This document shows positions 8,082 through 17,102 of a stretch of 64,000 bases of DNA, piece by piece. This DNA comes from UBA1413 sp964567485 (GTDB lineage: Bacteria; Bacteroidota; Bacteroidia; Bacteroidales; Prolixibacteraceae). The stretch is from NCBI GenBank assembly GCA_964567485.1, contig CAZMMX010000004.1, forward strand, positions 1-64,000, written 5' to 3'. The position numbers and the translations under genes were made by a program. The notes beneath the pieces were generated by a model, which saw nothing but the letters and a program-made list of their open reading frames with translations, was not told the origin of the DNA and made no database searches. Within the stretch, counting starts at the first letter, position 1. Every line of letters begins with the position of its first letter.

Positions 8082-11000
8082 ATGATTCGGGGAGTATTCA
8101 TACTATTGCTGCTCCTGGCCCATTTGCCTGGAAATGCCCGGCAATTTATCTTCCAGGGATACACCATCTCCGATGGTCTTTCCCAATCAGTGGTCACTTG
8201 CATCTTCCAGGATTCCCGGGGTTTCATATGGCTGGGCACCCAAAACGGCCTCAACTGCTTCGACGGATACCATTTTACCGTACATACCTACCTACCCGAT
8301 GATTCTACCTCCATTTCCAACAACTGGATTTACGGAATCACCGAAGATCCCTCCGGCGACCTCTGGATCGGCACCAAAGGCGGCCTCAACCGCTATTCCG
8401 CAAAAGAGAAACACTTCACCCGCATTCATTACTCCACCCCTTACCCCACTGACATCACCGGAAACGTTTATGACGTTTTGTGCGACAGCAAGGGAAAAAT
8501 TCTCATCAATACATCCCCGGTACTGTCCATTTGCAATCCGGAAAACATGGCGTTTTCCCACCACATATCACCCCTTGGTTACGACGGAAGCGTCAAAGAC
8601 TATAAAATCCCCCTTCTGGAAACCCCCGATGGAACGGTCTGGATGGGATCAACACGCGGATTGGCCTGTTATCTCCCTTTGGCAGACAGCTTTCGCGTTT
8701 TTTCAGCACCCCCGGAAATGCCGGGAGCTCTCTCCGACAACAACATTACCGCACTCTGCCAGGACAAATCAGGGATCCTCTGGGTCGGCACTTCCCGGGG
8801 ACTTAACCGGATGAACGATGACGGAAGAAGCTTTAGCGCTCCTCTGGCGACACAGTCAATGATACCTTCCCCCGGAAACGATTTTGTGCGTGCCATCGCC
8901 TGCGATGCCGGCGGCGCTCTGTGGATCGCCACGGAAGGTGGGGGCCTCCGACGAATAGACCCCGGCACTGGCAGAACCCTGGAATCCGAAACTTTCACCA
9001 CCGGAAACAGCGGACTGTTTCACGACATTCTCCTTTCCCTGGCCATCGACCATTCGGAAAACTTGTGGATCGGCACCCTTTCAGGCGTCAATAAAACCGA
9101 CCTTAAAAGCCAGAAATTTAAAATATACCGCAAAAGTAACACCCCTTCCTCTGTGAACCTGTCGGGAAATGTGATCGCATCCCTCTTTAAGGATGAAAAA
9201 GGAGAGTTGTGGATTGGCACCTGGGGACAAGGCCTCAATATTTATGACCCGGGAAGCGGACGTGTGGAACACTATGCCTCCCAATATGAGGGACAATATG
9301 CCCTACCCAATGATTTCGTACACACCATCTTTGAAGATTCTGCAAAAAACCTCTGGATCGGCACCCGCGACGGATTGCTCGTGTTTCTGAAAGAGAACCG
9401 CCGTTTTGCAAGGCCTGAAAATTTCAGCCGGAATCCCGGACTACCTTCCTTCCGGGGCCTCCGGATTTTCCACATGATCCAAAGCAGAAACGGCGATTTC
9501 TGGATCGCCACCCAAGATGGCCTCTTCCGCAAAAAATCAGGGAAAACAACGATAGAACGCTATTCCGCAGATGCAGAACCCCATTACCAGATCAGCAGCA
9601 ACCTGGTCTACAGCGTGATGGAAGATAACGACGGCCTGGTCTGGATAGGCACCACCGAAGGCCTCGATGTGCTGAATCCCGCTACCGGAACAATGAAACA
9701 CTTTAAAAAAAGTGAAAGTACGTCAAATGCTCTTGCCGATGATTTCGTCACTTCCTTGTGTGAAGATCACCTGGGCGATATCTGGATCGGAACAAGCTCC
9801 TATGTGAACAAATTTTCAAAAAAAGAAAACTCCTTCACTTACTACGGAAAAGAACAGGGAATTCCCGGCAACCTGATTTACGGAATTCTCAGGGACTGGA
9901 AGGATCGGTTGTGGATCGCAACGGGAAACGGACTTTGCAGCTACGACCCCGGGAGCGCTTCTTTCCGCACCTACAGCGTCGAAGAAGGATTACAGAGCCC
10001 TGAATTTAACCTGGGAGCCTATTTCCGGGCCAGTGACGGCGAACTCTTTTTCGGAGGCATGAACGGGTTCAACGCTTTCTATCCCGATTCACTCCGCGAT
10101 AATCCCTACGTACCACCACTCGCTTTTACCCGCGTACGGAAGATCAGCAAAGGCGTCATGGAATCCCCTGAATGGAAAAATGACCATACCATTCTGCTCA
10201 ATTACAGAGACTATTCCTTCACGGTGGAATTTGCCGCCCTGGAATTTACCCATCCTGAGAAAAACAGGTATATGTACCTGCTGGAAGGCGGAGGTGATCA
10301 ATGGATTGAGATCGGCAACCGCAATTTTGTCGCCTTCTCAAACCTCTCTCCAGGTGAATATGTGTTGAATGTCAAAGGCTCGAACAACGACGGCGTATGG
10401 AACGAAAACGGCATCCGGCTGAACATGATCATCCAGCCTCCGTGGTGGCGTAACCGCTTTGTGGTGGCAGCATATCTCCTTCTTTCTGCATTGCTGGCAT
10501 TGTGGTTCTTCCGAAGCCGTGAACAACTTCACCTCAGGGAAAGAACTATTCTGGAAGAAAAAGTCAGAGAACGCACCCGCCTGATAGAAGAACAAAAATG
10601 TGAAATCCTACAGAAAAACGATGAACTAAAGGCCTTGAACACTTCGAAAGATAAGTTTTTCTCCATTATCGGCCATGACTTGCGGAATCCATTCAACTCC
10701 ATCATTGGATATACGGAACTGCTACTCATGAAATTGAAGGAAATCAACCCGGAAGAACTGAAGAAATCGCTGGAAATCGTCAGGGATTCTTCCTGTCAGG
10801 CCTACGAACTGCTGGAGAACCTTTTGCTGTGGGCACGGTCTCAAACCGGTTCACTCACCTTCAGACCCGAACCGGCCGATATGAAGATGCTGGTCAAAGA
10901 GTGCGTTACCCTGCTGAAAACCCAGGCATCCAATAAAAACATCACCATTGATACCCACTCCGACGACCAGGTGATCATTGAAGCTGATAAGAACATGGTC

Positions 11001-11348
11001 AGGACAATCCTGCGAAACCTGGTTACCAATGCCATCAAATTCACCCGGCAATTTGGGGAGATACGAATTCAACTGACTCTGGAAGAGAACGAATGCATTG
11101 TGCGCGTCAGAGACAACGGAACTGGCATCGAAAAGGAAAGACTTTCCAGTATCTTCAACATTGGCACCTCGCACAAAACCAAGGGAACGGAGGGAGAACC
11201 GGGGACCGGACTGGGATTAATCCTCAGCAGGGAATTTGTGGAAAAACACGGGGGAAAAATGGAGGTGGAGAGTGAAGTGGGTAAAGGAAGTGAATTCAGG
11301 GTGAGATTACCGCTCCTGAACCCCCATGTCACAAAGAAGGCACATTGA
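8082..11348 (+). CDS. Reg_prop/Y_Y_Y sensor histidine kinase
   Basis: A 1088-residue membrane sensor kinase. A signal peptide (residues 1-20) leads into a periplasmic double-propeller region of Reg_prop repeats (about 25-660), visible as many copies of DxxGxxWIGT and related GGLNRY/EGLDVL phrases. A Y_Y_Y domain follows (about 700-785), then one membrane helix (about 790-808) and a coiled linker. The cytoplasmic part has HisKA with the phospho-acceptor His in IIGHDLRNPFNSII near residue 863, and HATPase_c with NLVTNAIKFT, RDNGTGI and GTGLGLIL. The usual hybrid two-component (HTCS) receiver and AraC-type DNA-binding domains are absent: the protein ends right after the ATPase domain. A separate regulator must receive the phosphate and none is adjacent on this strand. 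The nearby GH42 gene makes a glycan ligand possible but unproven. Confidence 0.9.
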   Translation: MIRGVFILLLLLAHLPGNARQFIFQGYTISDGLSQSVVTCIFQDSRGFIWLGTQNGLNCFDGYHFTVHTYLPDDSTSISNNWIYGITEDPSGDLWIGTKGGLNRYSAKEKHFTRIHYSTPYPTDITGNVYDVLCDSKGKILINTSPVLSICNPENMAFSHHISPLGYDGSVKDYKIPLLETPDGTVWMGSTRGLACYLPLADSFRVFSAPPEMPGALSDNNITALCQDKSGILWVGTSRGLNRMNDDGRSFSAPLATQSMIPSPGNDFVRAIACDAGGALWIATEGGGLRRIDPGTGRTLESETFTTGNSGLFHDILLSLAIDHSENLWIGTLSGVNKTDLKSQKFKIYRKSNTPSSVNLSGNVIASLFKDEKGELWIGTWGQGLNIYDPGSGRVEHYASQYEGQYALPNDFVHTIFEDSAKNLWIGTRDGLLVFLKENRRFARPENFSRNPGLPSFRGLRIFHMIQSRNGDFWIATQDGLFRKKSGKTTIERYSADAEPHYQISSNLVYSVMEDNDGLVWIGTTEGLDVLNPATGTMKHFKKSESTSNALADDFVTSLCEDHLGDIWIGTSSYVNKFSKKENSFTYYGKEQGIPGNLIYGILRDWKDRLWIATGNGLCSYDPGSASFRTYSVEEGLQSPEFNLGAYFRASDGELFFGGMNGFNAFYPDSLRDNPYVPPLAFTRVRKISKGVMESPEWKNDHTILLNYRDYSFTVEFAALEFTHPEKNRYMYLLEGGGDQWIEIGNRNFVAFSNLSPGEYVLNVKGSNNDGVWNENGIRLNMIIQPPWWRNRFVVAAYLLLSALLALWFFRSREQLHLRERTILEEKVRERTRLIEEQKCEILQKNDELKALNTSKDKFFSIIGHDLRNPFNSIIGYTELLLMKLKEINPEELKKSLEIVRDSSCQAYELLENLLLWARSQTGSLTFRPEPADMKMLVKECVTLLKTQASNKNITIDTHSDDQVIIEADKNMVRTILRNLVTNAIKFTRQFGEIRIQLTLEENECIVRVRDNGTGIEKERLSSIFNIGTSHKTKGTEGEPGTGLGLILSREFVEKHGGKMEVESEVGKGSEFRVRLPLLNPHVTKKAH

Positions 11349-11492
11349 TCAACGGGATAATACTGGATTTCTGTCCGTACATCACCGGGTCATTGCGCCT
11401 TCTTAGTTTTCCCTATTTACCGGCAAAACAGCTTTCAAGATCACCCCGGCTGTCTCCGGAAAAATGCGGAAGTGCTTTTGGGACTAGCGAAC

Positions 11493-11966
11493 TCACGCGG
11501 CAGACTGAAAAGGTACGTGGAAGAAGGCCAGTACCGTCTCTGCATTTTCGTTATCAATCCGCAAATGGAGATTTCCCTCTTTGTATACCAGAAAAACAGA
11601 TTCTTCACTGTTCTTATCCAGGAAGGGACACCCCAGCGTTGTATCGCTGGTATGACACTTGTAAAGCCGGAGACCATTCCGATGTGCCACCAGTTCAAGT
11701 AACGCCGTACATTTCATCTTCCCGTTGCAACAGATCAAAGGCACCCTTTCAAAAATCTTTCCATTTACCATATAGGCATCTACTTTCCTGAGGGGTGCTT
11801 TTAGCGTAAATCCATCATCCGTGACCATCTTGACATGGCTGACACCGACTTTTACCTCCTCGCTGAAATAGGTTTTCCCATCAATGATCACATAGTTCAT
11901 CTCGCCATAGCTTCTGGCAACAAAAGCCAGCATGACGACTGCAAAAACTGCAAGAATTTTTTTCAT
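11493..11966 (-). CDS. Secreted hypothetical protein
   Basis: A 157-residue protein I do not recognise. It begins MKKILAVFAVVMLAFVARSYG, a clear signal peptide with likely cleavage near residue 19-21. The mature part is predicted mostly beta, with several cysteines (CCNGKMKC, KCHTSD, LGCPF) that could form disulfides in the periplasm. The ATG at 11966 is preceded by a perfect AGGAGG at a good distance, which decides this start over an upstream in-frame alternative. It is convergent with the sensor kinase and follows the LytTR pair on the same strand, separated by about 170 bases, so co-transcription is uncertain. Confidence 0.7.
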   Translation of the reverse strand: MKKILAVFAVVMLAFVARSYGEMNYVIIDGKTYFSEEVKVGVSHVKMVTDDGFTLKAPLRKVDAYMVNGKIFERVPLICCNGKMKCTALLELVAHRNGLRLYKCHTSDTTLGCPFLDKNSEESVFLVYKEGNLHLRIDNENAETVLAFFHVPFQSAA

Positions 11967-12133
11967 GGCTTCATCCTCCTGATAATTAAACATTGTTTAT
12001 TGCTTTGATGAATGAAAGTTACCCCGCAGAAAAGGAGGATGCAAATCTGTTCGGTGTAACCGGAAAAAGAACCGGCGACTGATTTAGCCGGGCTAAAGGC
12101 CATTTGACAGAAGAAAACAGGGTGCTTGCCTGA

Positions 12134-13048
12134 TTACTTCATTTTGTTCCTGTCGATCAACTCAAAAAAATGCTTCTGGAAGCTTTCGCTAACCGGAATA
12201 TGCTCGCTTCCAATCCTGATATGCCTTCTCTCGACAAAATCAATCTTGTCAAGCGCCACAAACCACGATTTGTGAACCCGGCAAAAACGGGGTTCCCTAA
12301 GCATTTCCTCAATTCCCCGGGCATTCATCAGGGTCATAATTCGCTTTTTTAGCGTCACGATTCGCCAATAATCCCCCATCCCCTGCACATAGAGAATCTC
12401 TGATGCCATAACCTTCTCGATCCGGGTTTCTGTTTTGACAAAGAAATATTCCGGCTCAGATTCAAAGTGAGACTGAGGTTGATGATGAGACTGAAGTTGA
12501 GNNNNNNNNNNNNNNNNNNNNNNNNNNNNNNNNNNNNNNNNNNNNNNNNNNNNNNNNNNNNNNNNNNNNNNNNNNNNNNNNNNNNNNNNNNNNNNNNNNN
12601 NCTGCGACTGAGGCTGCGGCTGCGGCTGCGACTGAAGCTGAGGCTGCGACTGAAGCTGAGGCTGAAGGGTAAAAACCTCTCCTTTTCCCTTTTGCATTCT
12701 TTCATAGACCTTATTCACTCCCCTGATAAACCTTTCAAAAGAGATCGGTTTCAGCAGATAGTCCGTAACATCGAGGTCAAAGCCCTCAACGGCATAACGG
12801 TCATAGGCGGTGGTAATGATCACCTCTGGTTTACTTTTCAGAGCTTTGAGAAGTTGTATCCCGGTCAACCCCTCCATTTGAATATCCAAAAAAATCAGGT
12901 CCACAGGATTGTTACGGAGATATTCCAACGTATCAAGGGCATTGTCGAAAGCTGCCAGTAGGTTCAAGAACGGAATTTTCGAACAATAGGCGCTGATAAT
13001 ATCGAGTGCCAGAGGTTCATCATCGATGGCTATGCAATTGATCTTCAT
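12134..13048 (-). CDS. LytTR-family response regulator (interrupted by assembly gap)
   Basis: A response regulator with an N-terminal receiver (about residues 1-120; acidic pair DDE near 9-11, phospho-acceptor Asp55 in IFLDIQM, conserved Lys in LLKPIS) and a C-terminal LytTR DNA-binding domain (EYFFVKTETR onward, with RFCRVHKSWFVALDKI). The domains are joined by a low-complexity linker of alternating Gln with Ser, Pro or Leu, encoded by degenerate hexanucleotide repeats, and the 100-N gap falls inside that linker. The true linker length is therefore unknown; the frame agrees on both sides with 100 N, which could be chance. The ATG at 13048 has AGGTGA five bases upstream, overlapping the stop of the kinase gene, so the pair is translationally coupled. 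It should be phosphorylated by that kinase and control unknown promoters. Confidence 0.88.
   Translation of the reverse strand: MKINCIAIDDEPLALDIISAYCSKIPFLNLLAAFDNALDTLEYLRNNPVDLIFLDIQMEGLTGIQLLKALKSKPEVIITTAYDRYAVEGFDLDVTDYLLKPISFERFIRGVNKVYERMQKGKGEVFTLQPQLQSQPQLQSQPQPQPQSQXXXXXXXXXXXXXXXXXXXXXXXXXXXXXXXXXXQLQSHHQPQSHFESEPEYFFVKTETRIEKVMASEILYVQGMGDYWRIVTLKKRIMTLMNARGIEEMLREPRFCRVHKSWFVALDKIDFVERRHIRIGSEHIPVSESFQKHFFELIDRNKMK
12502..12601. other. Assembly gap of 100 N
   Basis: Exactly 100 N inside the Gln-rich linker of the LytTR regulator. Both flanks are built of GACTGA/GGCTGA-like hexamers, so a repeat array probably broke the assembly. The flanks share no long identical overlap, so real sequence is likely missing. 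Confidence 0.95.
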
Positions 13049-13053
13049 AATTA

Positions 13054-14097
13054 TCACCTGGTTTTTCGGGAGTATTCTAGGTGAAGGTTAACCCTGAACA
13101 TGCCCTCTTCTTCGCCGGTGGCCAGAGTAAACCTTCCCGGGTAGAGCAGTTCCAGCCGCCGGCGGATATTGGCAATTCCGACTCCTGGTGAAGATGGCTC
13201 ACTTACATGAATTCCTGTTCTGGTATAATTGGATATTGAAAAGTCCACAGACTTGGCTGCGGCATGAATGTGGATTTCCATGGCCGGCTGATGATTTTTG
13301 GGGCCATGCTTGAAAGCGTTTTCCACAAAGGGCATGAAGAGCATGGGGGCTATGGCAATCCCTCCGGTATCCCCTTCCACAGTCATGGATACCAGTCCGG
13401 ACTGCCGGAAACGCAATTGCTGGAGTTCTATATAGCTTTTCAGGTATTCGATCTCCTTTTCCAGCGGAACCAGTTCCGCTTCCGCTTCATACAGGACATA
13501 TCGCATGATGGAAGAGAATTTCATTACAGCCCCGGGAGCTTCTTCTGATTTCTGGTAAACCAGGGAATAGATGTTGTTCAGGGTGTTAAAAAGGAAGTGA
13601 GGATTGACCTGAGAACGGAGCAAAGCCAGTTCTCCCGCCTGCTTTTGGTTCACCAGTTCCGCTTTCAGCTTCTGGGCTTCAAAAGCATCGATCAGGTAAC
13701 GGATCAGGACGGCATAAATCATCGTGATCACGGCAAGCCGCAAGTGGTTCCATACCCATATCCATTCAAAGACCATTACGTTTTCAGGCATCTCCCCAGT
13801 AAATCTCCGGAAATACCAGTCGATGGGCAACCTGATTGCGGTAACACCAACCAGCAGAAGAAGCATTACTGCGGTGATAAAAAGCTTGTTTCGAAAGGCA
13901 ATGATCCGTGTGAATGTGAAATACACCGTATAAAAGGTCAGCACATTCAGGAAAAGACCGATCATCACTTCCCTCAGATATTGAGCTTCCCACATGCCGG
14001 GATCTTTGTGCTGGCCGGCATACACCGGAAAAAGAAACTGTCCGACGATGTAAAACCAGTAAAGAAGATGAATTAGAATGATGGTTCTCTTTTTCAT
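13054..14097 (-). CDS. LytS-like sensor histidine kinase (His_kinase family)
   Basis: A 347-residue kinase of the LytS/YpdA type. The N-terminal third has four hydrophobic segments (about residues 5-25, 40-60, 70-88 and 115-135), giving a membrane domain with little outside the bilayer. The phospho-acceptor His lies in SQVNPHFLFNTLNNIYSL, the hallmark of the His_kinase domain, followed by an HATPase_c domain with AFKHGPKNHQ and GVGIANIRRRLELLYP. It should phosphorylate the LytTR regulator that follows with a 5-base gap after overlap of its ribosome site. I prefer the ATG at 14097 because the first helix then starts at once; an in-frame start at 14124 adds nine residues. The signal sensed is unknown. 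Confidence 0.88.
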   Translation of the reverse strand: MKKRTIILIHLLYWFYIVGQFLFPVYAGQHKDPGMWEAQYLREVMIGLFLNVLTFYTVYFTFTRIIAFRNKLFITAVMLLLLVGVTAIRLPIDWYFRRFTGEMPENVMVFEWIWVWNHLRLAVITMIYAVLIRYLIDAFEAQKLKAELVNQKQAGELALLRSQVNPHFLFNTLNNIYSLVYQKSEEAPGAVMKFSSIMRYVLYEAEAELVPLEKEIEYLKSYIELQQLRFRQSGLVSMTVEGDTGGIAIAPMLFMPFVENAFKHGPKNHQPAMEIHIHAAAKSVDFSISNYTRTGIHVSEPSSPGVGIANIRRRLELLYPGRFTLATGEEEGMFRVNLHLEYSRKTR

Positions 14098-14468
14098 GAC
14101 CACAGCGACAATCCTGATTTGCAATACAAGTTACAAAATAAACAGGTTCGTCACGGCGATCCGAATCAAATCGGCAAGATGCCCCGGAAATAAGGTCATC
14201 GGCCCATTCCACCGGGTAACCCACGGCAATCACTAAGACAACCATCCCAATTCCCAATACTACCGACACTCAATGCTCACCAATGTTCCAGAACTTACGG
14301 GCAGAAGTCCCATTTTCTGCAGCCATAATCTCTAATTGATCATTCAATAAGTATAAAATGTTATTTAAAGCCGGTTAAAAACCATAATGGCATCCATATG
14401 ACGATGATTTTCTATTTTCGACCTGAATTTCACCTGATTTCTAATAAGCATAATTATAGCTGCTTTTT
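14098..14468. other. Intergenic region, no gene seen
   Basis: This divergent region lies between the LytS-like kinase and the porin gene. I see no supported gene, strong hairpin or exact TAnnTTTG element in either direction. Confidence 0.5.
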
Positions 14469-15458
14469 ATGCAAAGAACGTTTATTCTCCTCACCCTGGC
14501 ACTCCTTACGAGTTTCACCGCGGTCAGGGCACAGCAGGAAGAAAGCTTCAAACCCTCAGGGAAACCCGAAGTGCGCATCTTCACCCATTTCACCTCCTCG
14601 TTTTCCGATGGCCATAACTTCAACAAGTTTGATGTTACCCGGGCCTACCTGGGGTACATTTACGATTTCTCCCGGAATTTCAGGGGCAGGATCACCTATG
14701 ATGTGGGAAACATCGGGGCCCCGAAAAGCCACTACACCGGCTTCCTGAAATTCGCCTATCTGCAGTACAAGAAGGAGAAATTCAGCCTGGTGGGAGGGAT
14801 GATTCCCCTTTACCAGTATTTTGTGACCGATGCCAAGTGGGGTTACCGCTATATCCTGAGTCCCTTTCACTATGAGTATGGCTTCGGCACTCCTGCCGAT
14901 ATGGGTATCGGCGCCGAATACCAGTTCGCTCCCTGGCTAAGCGCCGACCTGTTCCTGGTCAACGGCGAAGGCTTTAAAACCGCCGAAGGGGACTCCACCT
15001 TCAAAGCCGGAGCAGGCCTCAGCATTCATCCTGTGAAAAACCTCCTTATCAGGGGCTATTTCGACACCATGAAACGCGATGACGCCAACCAGCAAACTTC
15101 GGAACTGCTGGCCGTTTACGAAAATAAAAGCTTCAAACTCTCGGCATCCTATAACTTACAAAAGGACCACGCCCTGGCCAAAGGCGCCAACTACAACGGA
15201 TATACCTTCAACGGCACCCTGTTCCTGAAGGAGAAATTCTCCCTGATCGCCCGCTTTGACCATCTCGAATCGGTATCCAAAAGCGGTAAATCTCAGCCCT
15301 GGAACATCGCTAAAGACGGCCGGTTTTTCATGGCCGGACTAGAACTTATCCCGGTCAGGGGAGTGGCCATGTCCCCCAATTTCCAGCTCTGGGATCCGGC
15401 ACTACCAGGAAAACCCTCTGTTTCCAGGCTCTCCCTCCATGTCGACATAAAGATCTGA
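14469..15458 (+). CDS. Outer-membrane beta-barrel porin-like protein
   Basis: A 329-residue probable outer-membrane channel. The signal peptide covers residues 1-20 with cleavage near VRAQQEE. The rest alternates polar and hydrophobic residues with many aromatic strand ends (for example RAYLGYIYDF, YLQYKKEKFSLVGG, LSASYNLQKD), finishing with a strand SRLSLHVDIKI, as expected for a beta-barrel. Related Bacteroidetes proteins are annotated as porins or phosphate-selective-porin-like. No transport partner lies nearby, so the substrate is unknown. The barrel assignment rests on pattern rather than a specific motif. Confidence 0.68.
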   Translation: MQRTFILLTLALLTSFTAVRAQQEESFKPSGKPEVRIFTHFTSSFSDGHNFNKFDVTRAYLGYIYDFSRNFRGRITYDVGNIGAPKSHYTGFLKFAYLQYKKEKFSLVGGMIPLYQYFVTDAKWGYRYILSPFHYEYGFGTPADMGIGAEYQFAPWLSADLFLVNGEGFKTAEGDSTFKAGAGLSIHPVKNLLIRGYFDTMKRDDANQQTSELLAVYENKSFKLSASYNLQKDHALAKGANYNGYTFNGTLFLKEKFSLIARFDHLESVSKSGKSQPWNIAKDGRFFMAGLELIPVRGVAMSPNFQLWDPALPGKPSVSRLSLHVDIKI

Positions 15459-15573
15459 CCCCCCGGCTGATCTTTCATCATCGGTACCGGGAACCTCACC
15501 GATACCTCCCTGAAAAAGTGGTACAAATTTTGCTTCTCTTGAGTGAAGGTATGTAACACCAAAACTTTAGGAG

Positions 15574-17049
15574 ATGAAAAATTCAATCATAACCATGATT
15601 CTGGCGCTGCTCACAGCAGCAGGAATCACCGCCGGAGCGCAGGAGAGGCAGCCCGAATACCTGGGGTTGCCAGGAGATAACCTCAATCTTTATGCGGTCA
15701 TGAATCTCTTCCAGGAATCTGAAACCCTGGAACAGTTCGAGAGAGACCTCAACAGTGAAAACTCCAGGATCAACAACCTCGACCTGAACGGGGACCGTAT
15801 GGTCGATTACATCACGGTAACCGATTATCCCGACGGGAATGCCCATACCATCGTTTTGCGTGTGCCCCTCGACCAGCGCGAAAACCAGGATGTGGCCGTT
15901 TTCACCGTGGAACGTTACAACGACGGCTCTGTAGCCATTCAGCTCATCGGCGATGAAGACCTCTACGGCAGGAATTACATCATCGAACCCAACTACGATG
16001 ATTCCTACGGGGAGACCCCGAATCCCGGCTATACCGGCAGGGTCGTGGGAAGAGAAAGGGTGACGGTGGTGCGTACCAATTACATCGAAGTTGCCGCCTG
16101 GCCGGTGATCAGGTTCATTTATACTCCCGGCTACTTTGCCTGGCGCTCAGTATGGCATTGGGGATACTGGCCTGCTTACTGGCATGCCTGGAGCCCTTTC
16201 TACTGGCACTACTATAGCGGGTACCACTCCCGCTGGTATCCTCACTATTACAGCCATTACAGGCTCTGGCACCAGCCCAGGATCGTCCATTACCACAAAC
16301 ATTACCATAACAATATCAGGGTCAACTCCCCACGTGTGAGAACATACATCAGCGAAGGACGCTATCGCTCCACCTATTCACGCCCCGAGCTGAGACAAAG
16401 GGGTGAAGCCCAGGCTGCCCGCCTTCAGGCAGGCGAACGCGGCAGCCGCCAGGCCAACGGCCTTACCCAGGGAACCAGGTCAGCGACCAGGGAAAGAAGC
16501 ACCGCTGTTACGGGAAACAGGAGCGAACGCCCCACTTCGGCACGCAGCAACTCCCGGACAGCCGTAGGTTCCGGAACAACCAGGGACAACAACAGCGCGG
16601 CGCGCAGGAATGCTGCCGTTGAGGGAAATACCAAGGCAGCCCGCACGCCTGCTGCCACGCAGCAGAGGAATGCACGACCTGCAGCGACACAGCAGAGGAC
16701 CACAACCCAAAGGGGAACCGCAGTTTCACCCTCGGGAAACAGAACCACCACGCGCACCCCTTCCGGAAATGTGGGCTCCTCGGGCCGTCAGGCAGCATCG
16801 GTCTCGAGGAGCTCTTCCTCAGGATCGAAAAAATCAGCCTCCGTCTCCAGCCGCTCCTCTTCTTCTTCCGGAAGGTCAGCCGCTTCGGTCTCCCGCTCTT
16901 CTTCGGGCTCCGGAAGGTCAGGCGCAGGAAGCTCCGGAAGGGTCAACAGCAGCCACTCCTCTTCTTCGCGGGGAAGCGGCAGTGCCCCCTCACGCAGCAG
17001 CGGAGGTGGAGGTGGAGGTGGAGGCAGAAGCTCAGGATCACGCAGGTAA
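15574..17049 (+). CDS. Secreted protein with aromatic/His-rich patch and Arg/Ser-rich tail
   Basis: A 491-residue exported protein of unknown function. A signal peptide (residues 1-22) is followed by a globular part (about 25-180) with a calcium-loop-like DLNGDRMVDYI near residue 70. Residues about 185-250 are extraordinarily rich in Trp, Tyr and His (runs such as WHWGYWPAYWHAW and HYHKHYHNN), which could bind metal or glycans. The last 220 residues are low-complexity Arg/Ser/Thr/Gly, ending in eight glycines and SSGSRR. The start has GGAG seven bases upstream. A strong hairpin follows the stop, so it is probably monocistronic or the last gene after the porin. No enzyme motif is visible. Confidence 0.72.
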   Translation: MKNSIITMILALLTAAGITAGAQERQPEYLGLPGDNLNLYAVMNLFQESETLEQFERDLNSENSRINNLDLNGDRMVDYITVTDYPDGNAHTIVLRVPLDQRENQDVAVFTVERYNDGSVAIQLIGDEDLYGRNYIIEPNYDDSYGETPNPGYTGRVVGRERVTVVRTNYIEVAAWPVIRFIYTPGYFAWRSVWHWGYWPAYWHAWSPFYWHYYSGYHSRWYPHYYSHYRLWHQPRIVHYHKHYHNNIRVNSPRVRTYISEGRYRSTYSRPELRQRGEAQAARLQAGERGSRQANGLTQGTRSATRERSTAVTGNRSERPTSARSNSRTAVGSGTTRDNNSAARRNAAVEGNTKAARTPAATQQRNARPAATQQRTTTQRGTAVSPSGNRTTTRTPSGNVGSSGRQAASVSRSSSSGSKKSASVSSRSSSSSGRSAASVSRSSSGSGRSGAGSSGRVNSSHSSSSRGSGSAPSRSSGGGGGGGGRSSGSRR

Positions 17050-17063
17050 CCACCTCACCTCAG

Positions 17064-17102
17064 AAAAGCCGGAACGAAGCACCACGCTTCATTCCGGCTT
17101 TT
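17064..17102 (+). terminator. Intrinsic terminator-like hairpin
   Basis: A 17-bp stem, AAAAGCCGGAACGAAGC against GCTTCATTCCGGCTTTT, with one mismatch and loop ACCAC. It follows the preceding stop by 14 bases and ends in four T. The A-tract on the left could let it also act on the other strand. Confidence 0.8.
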
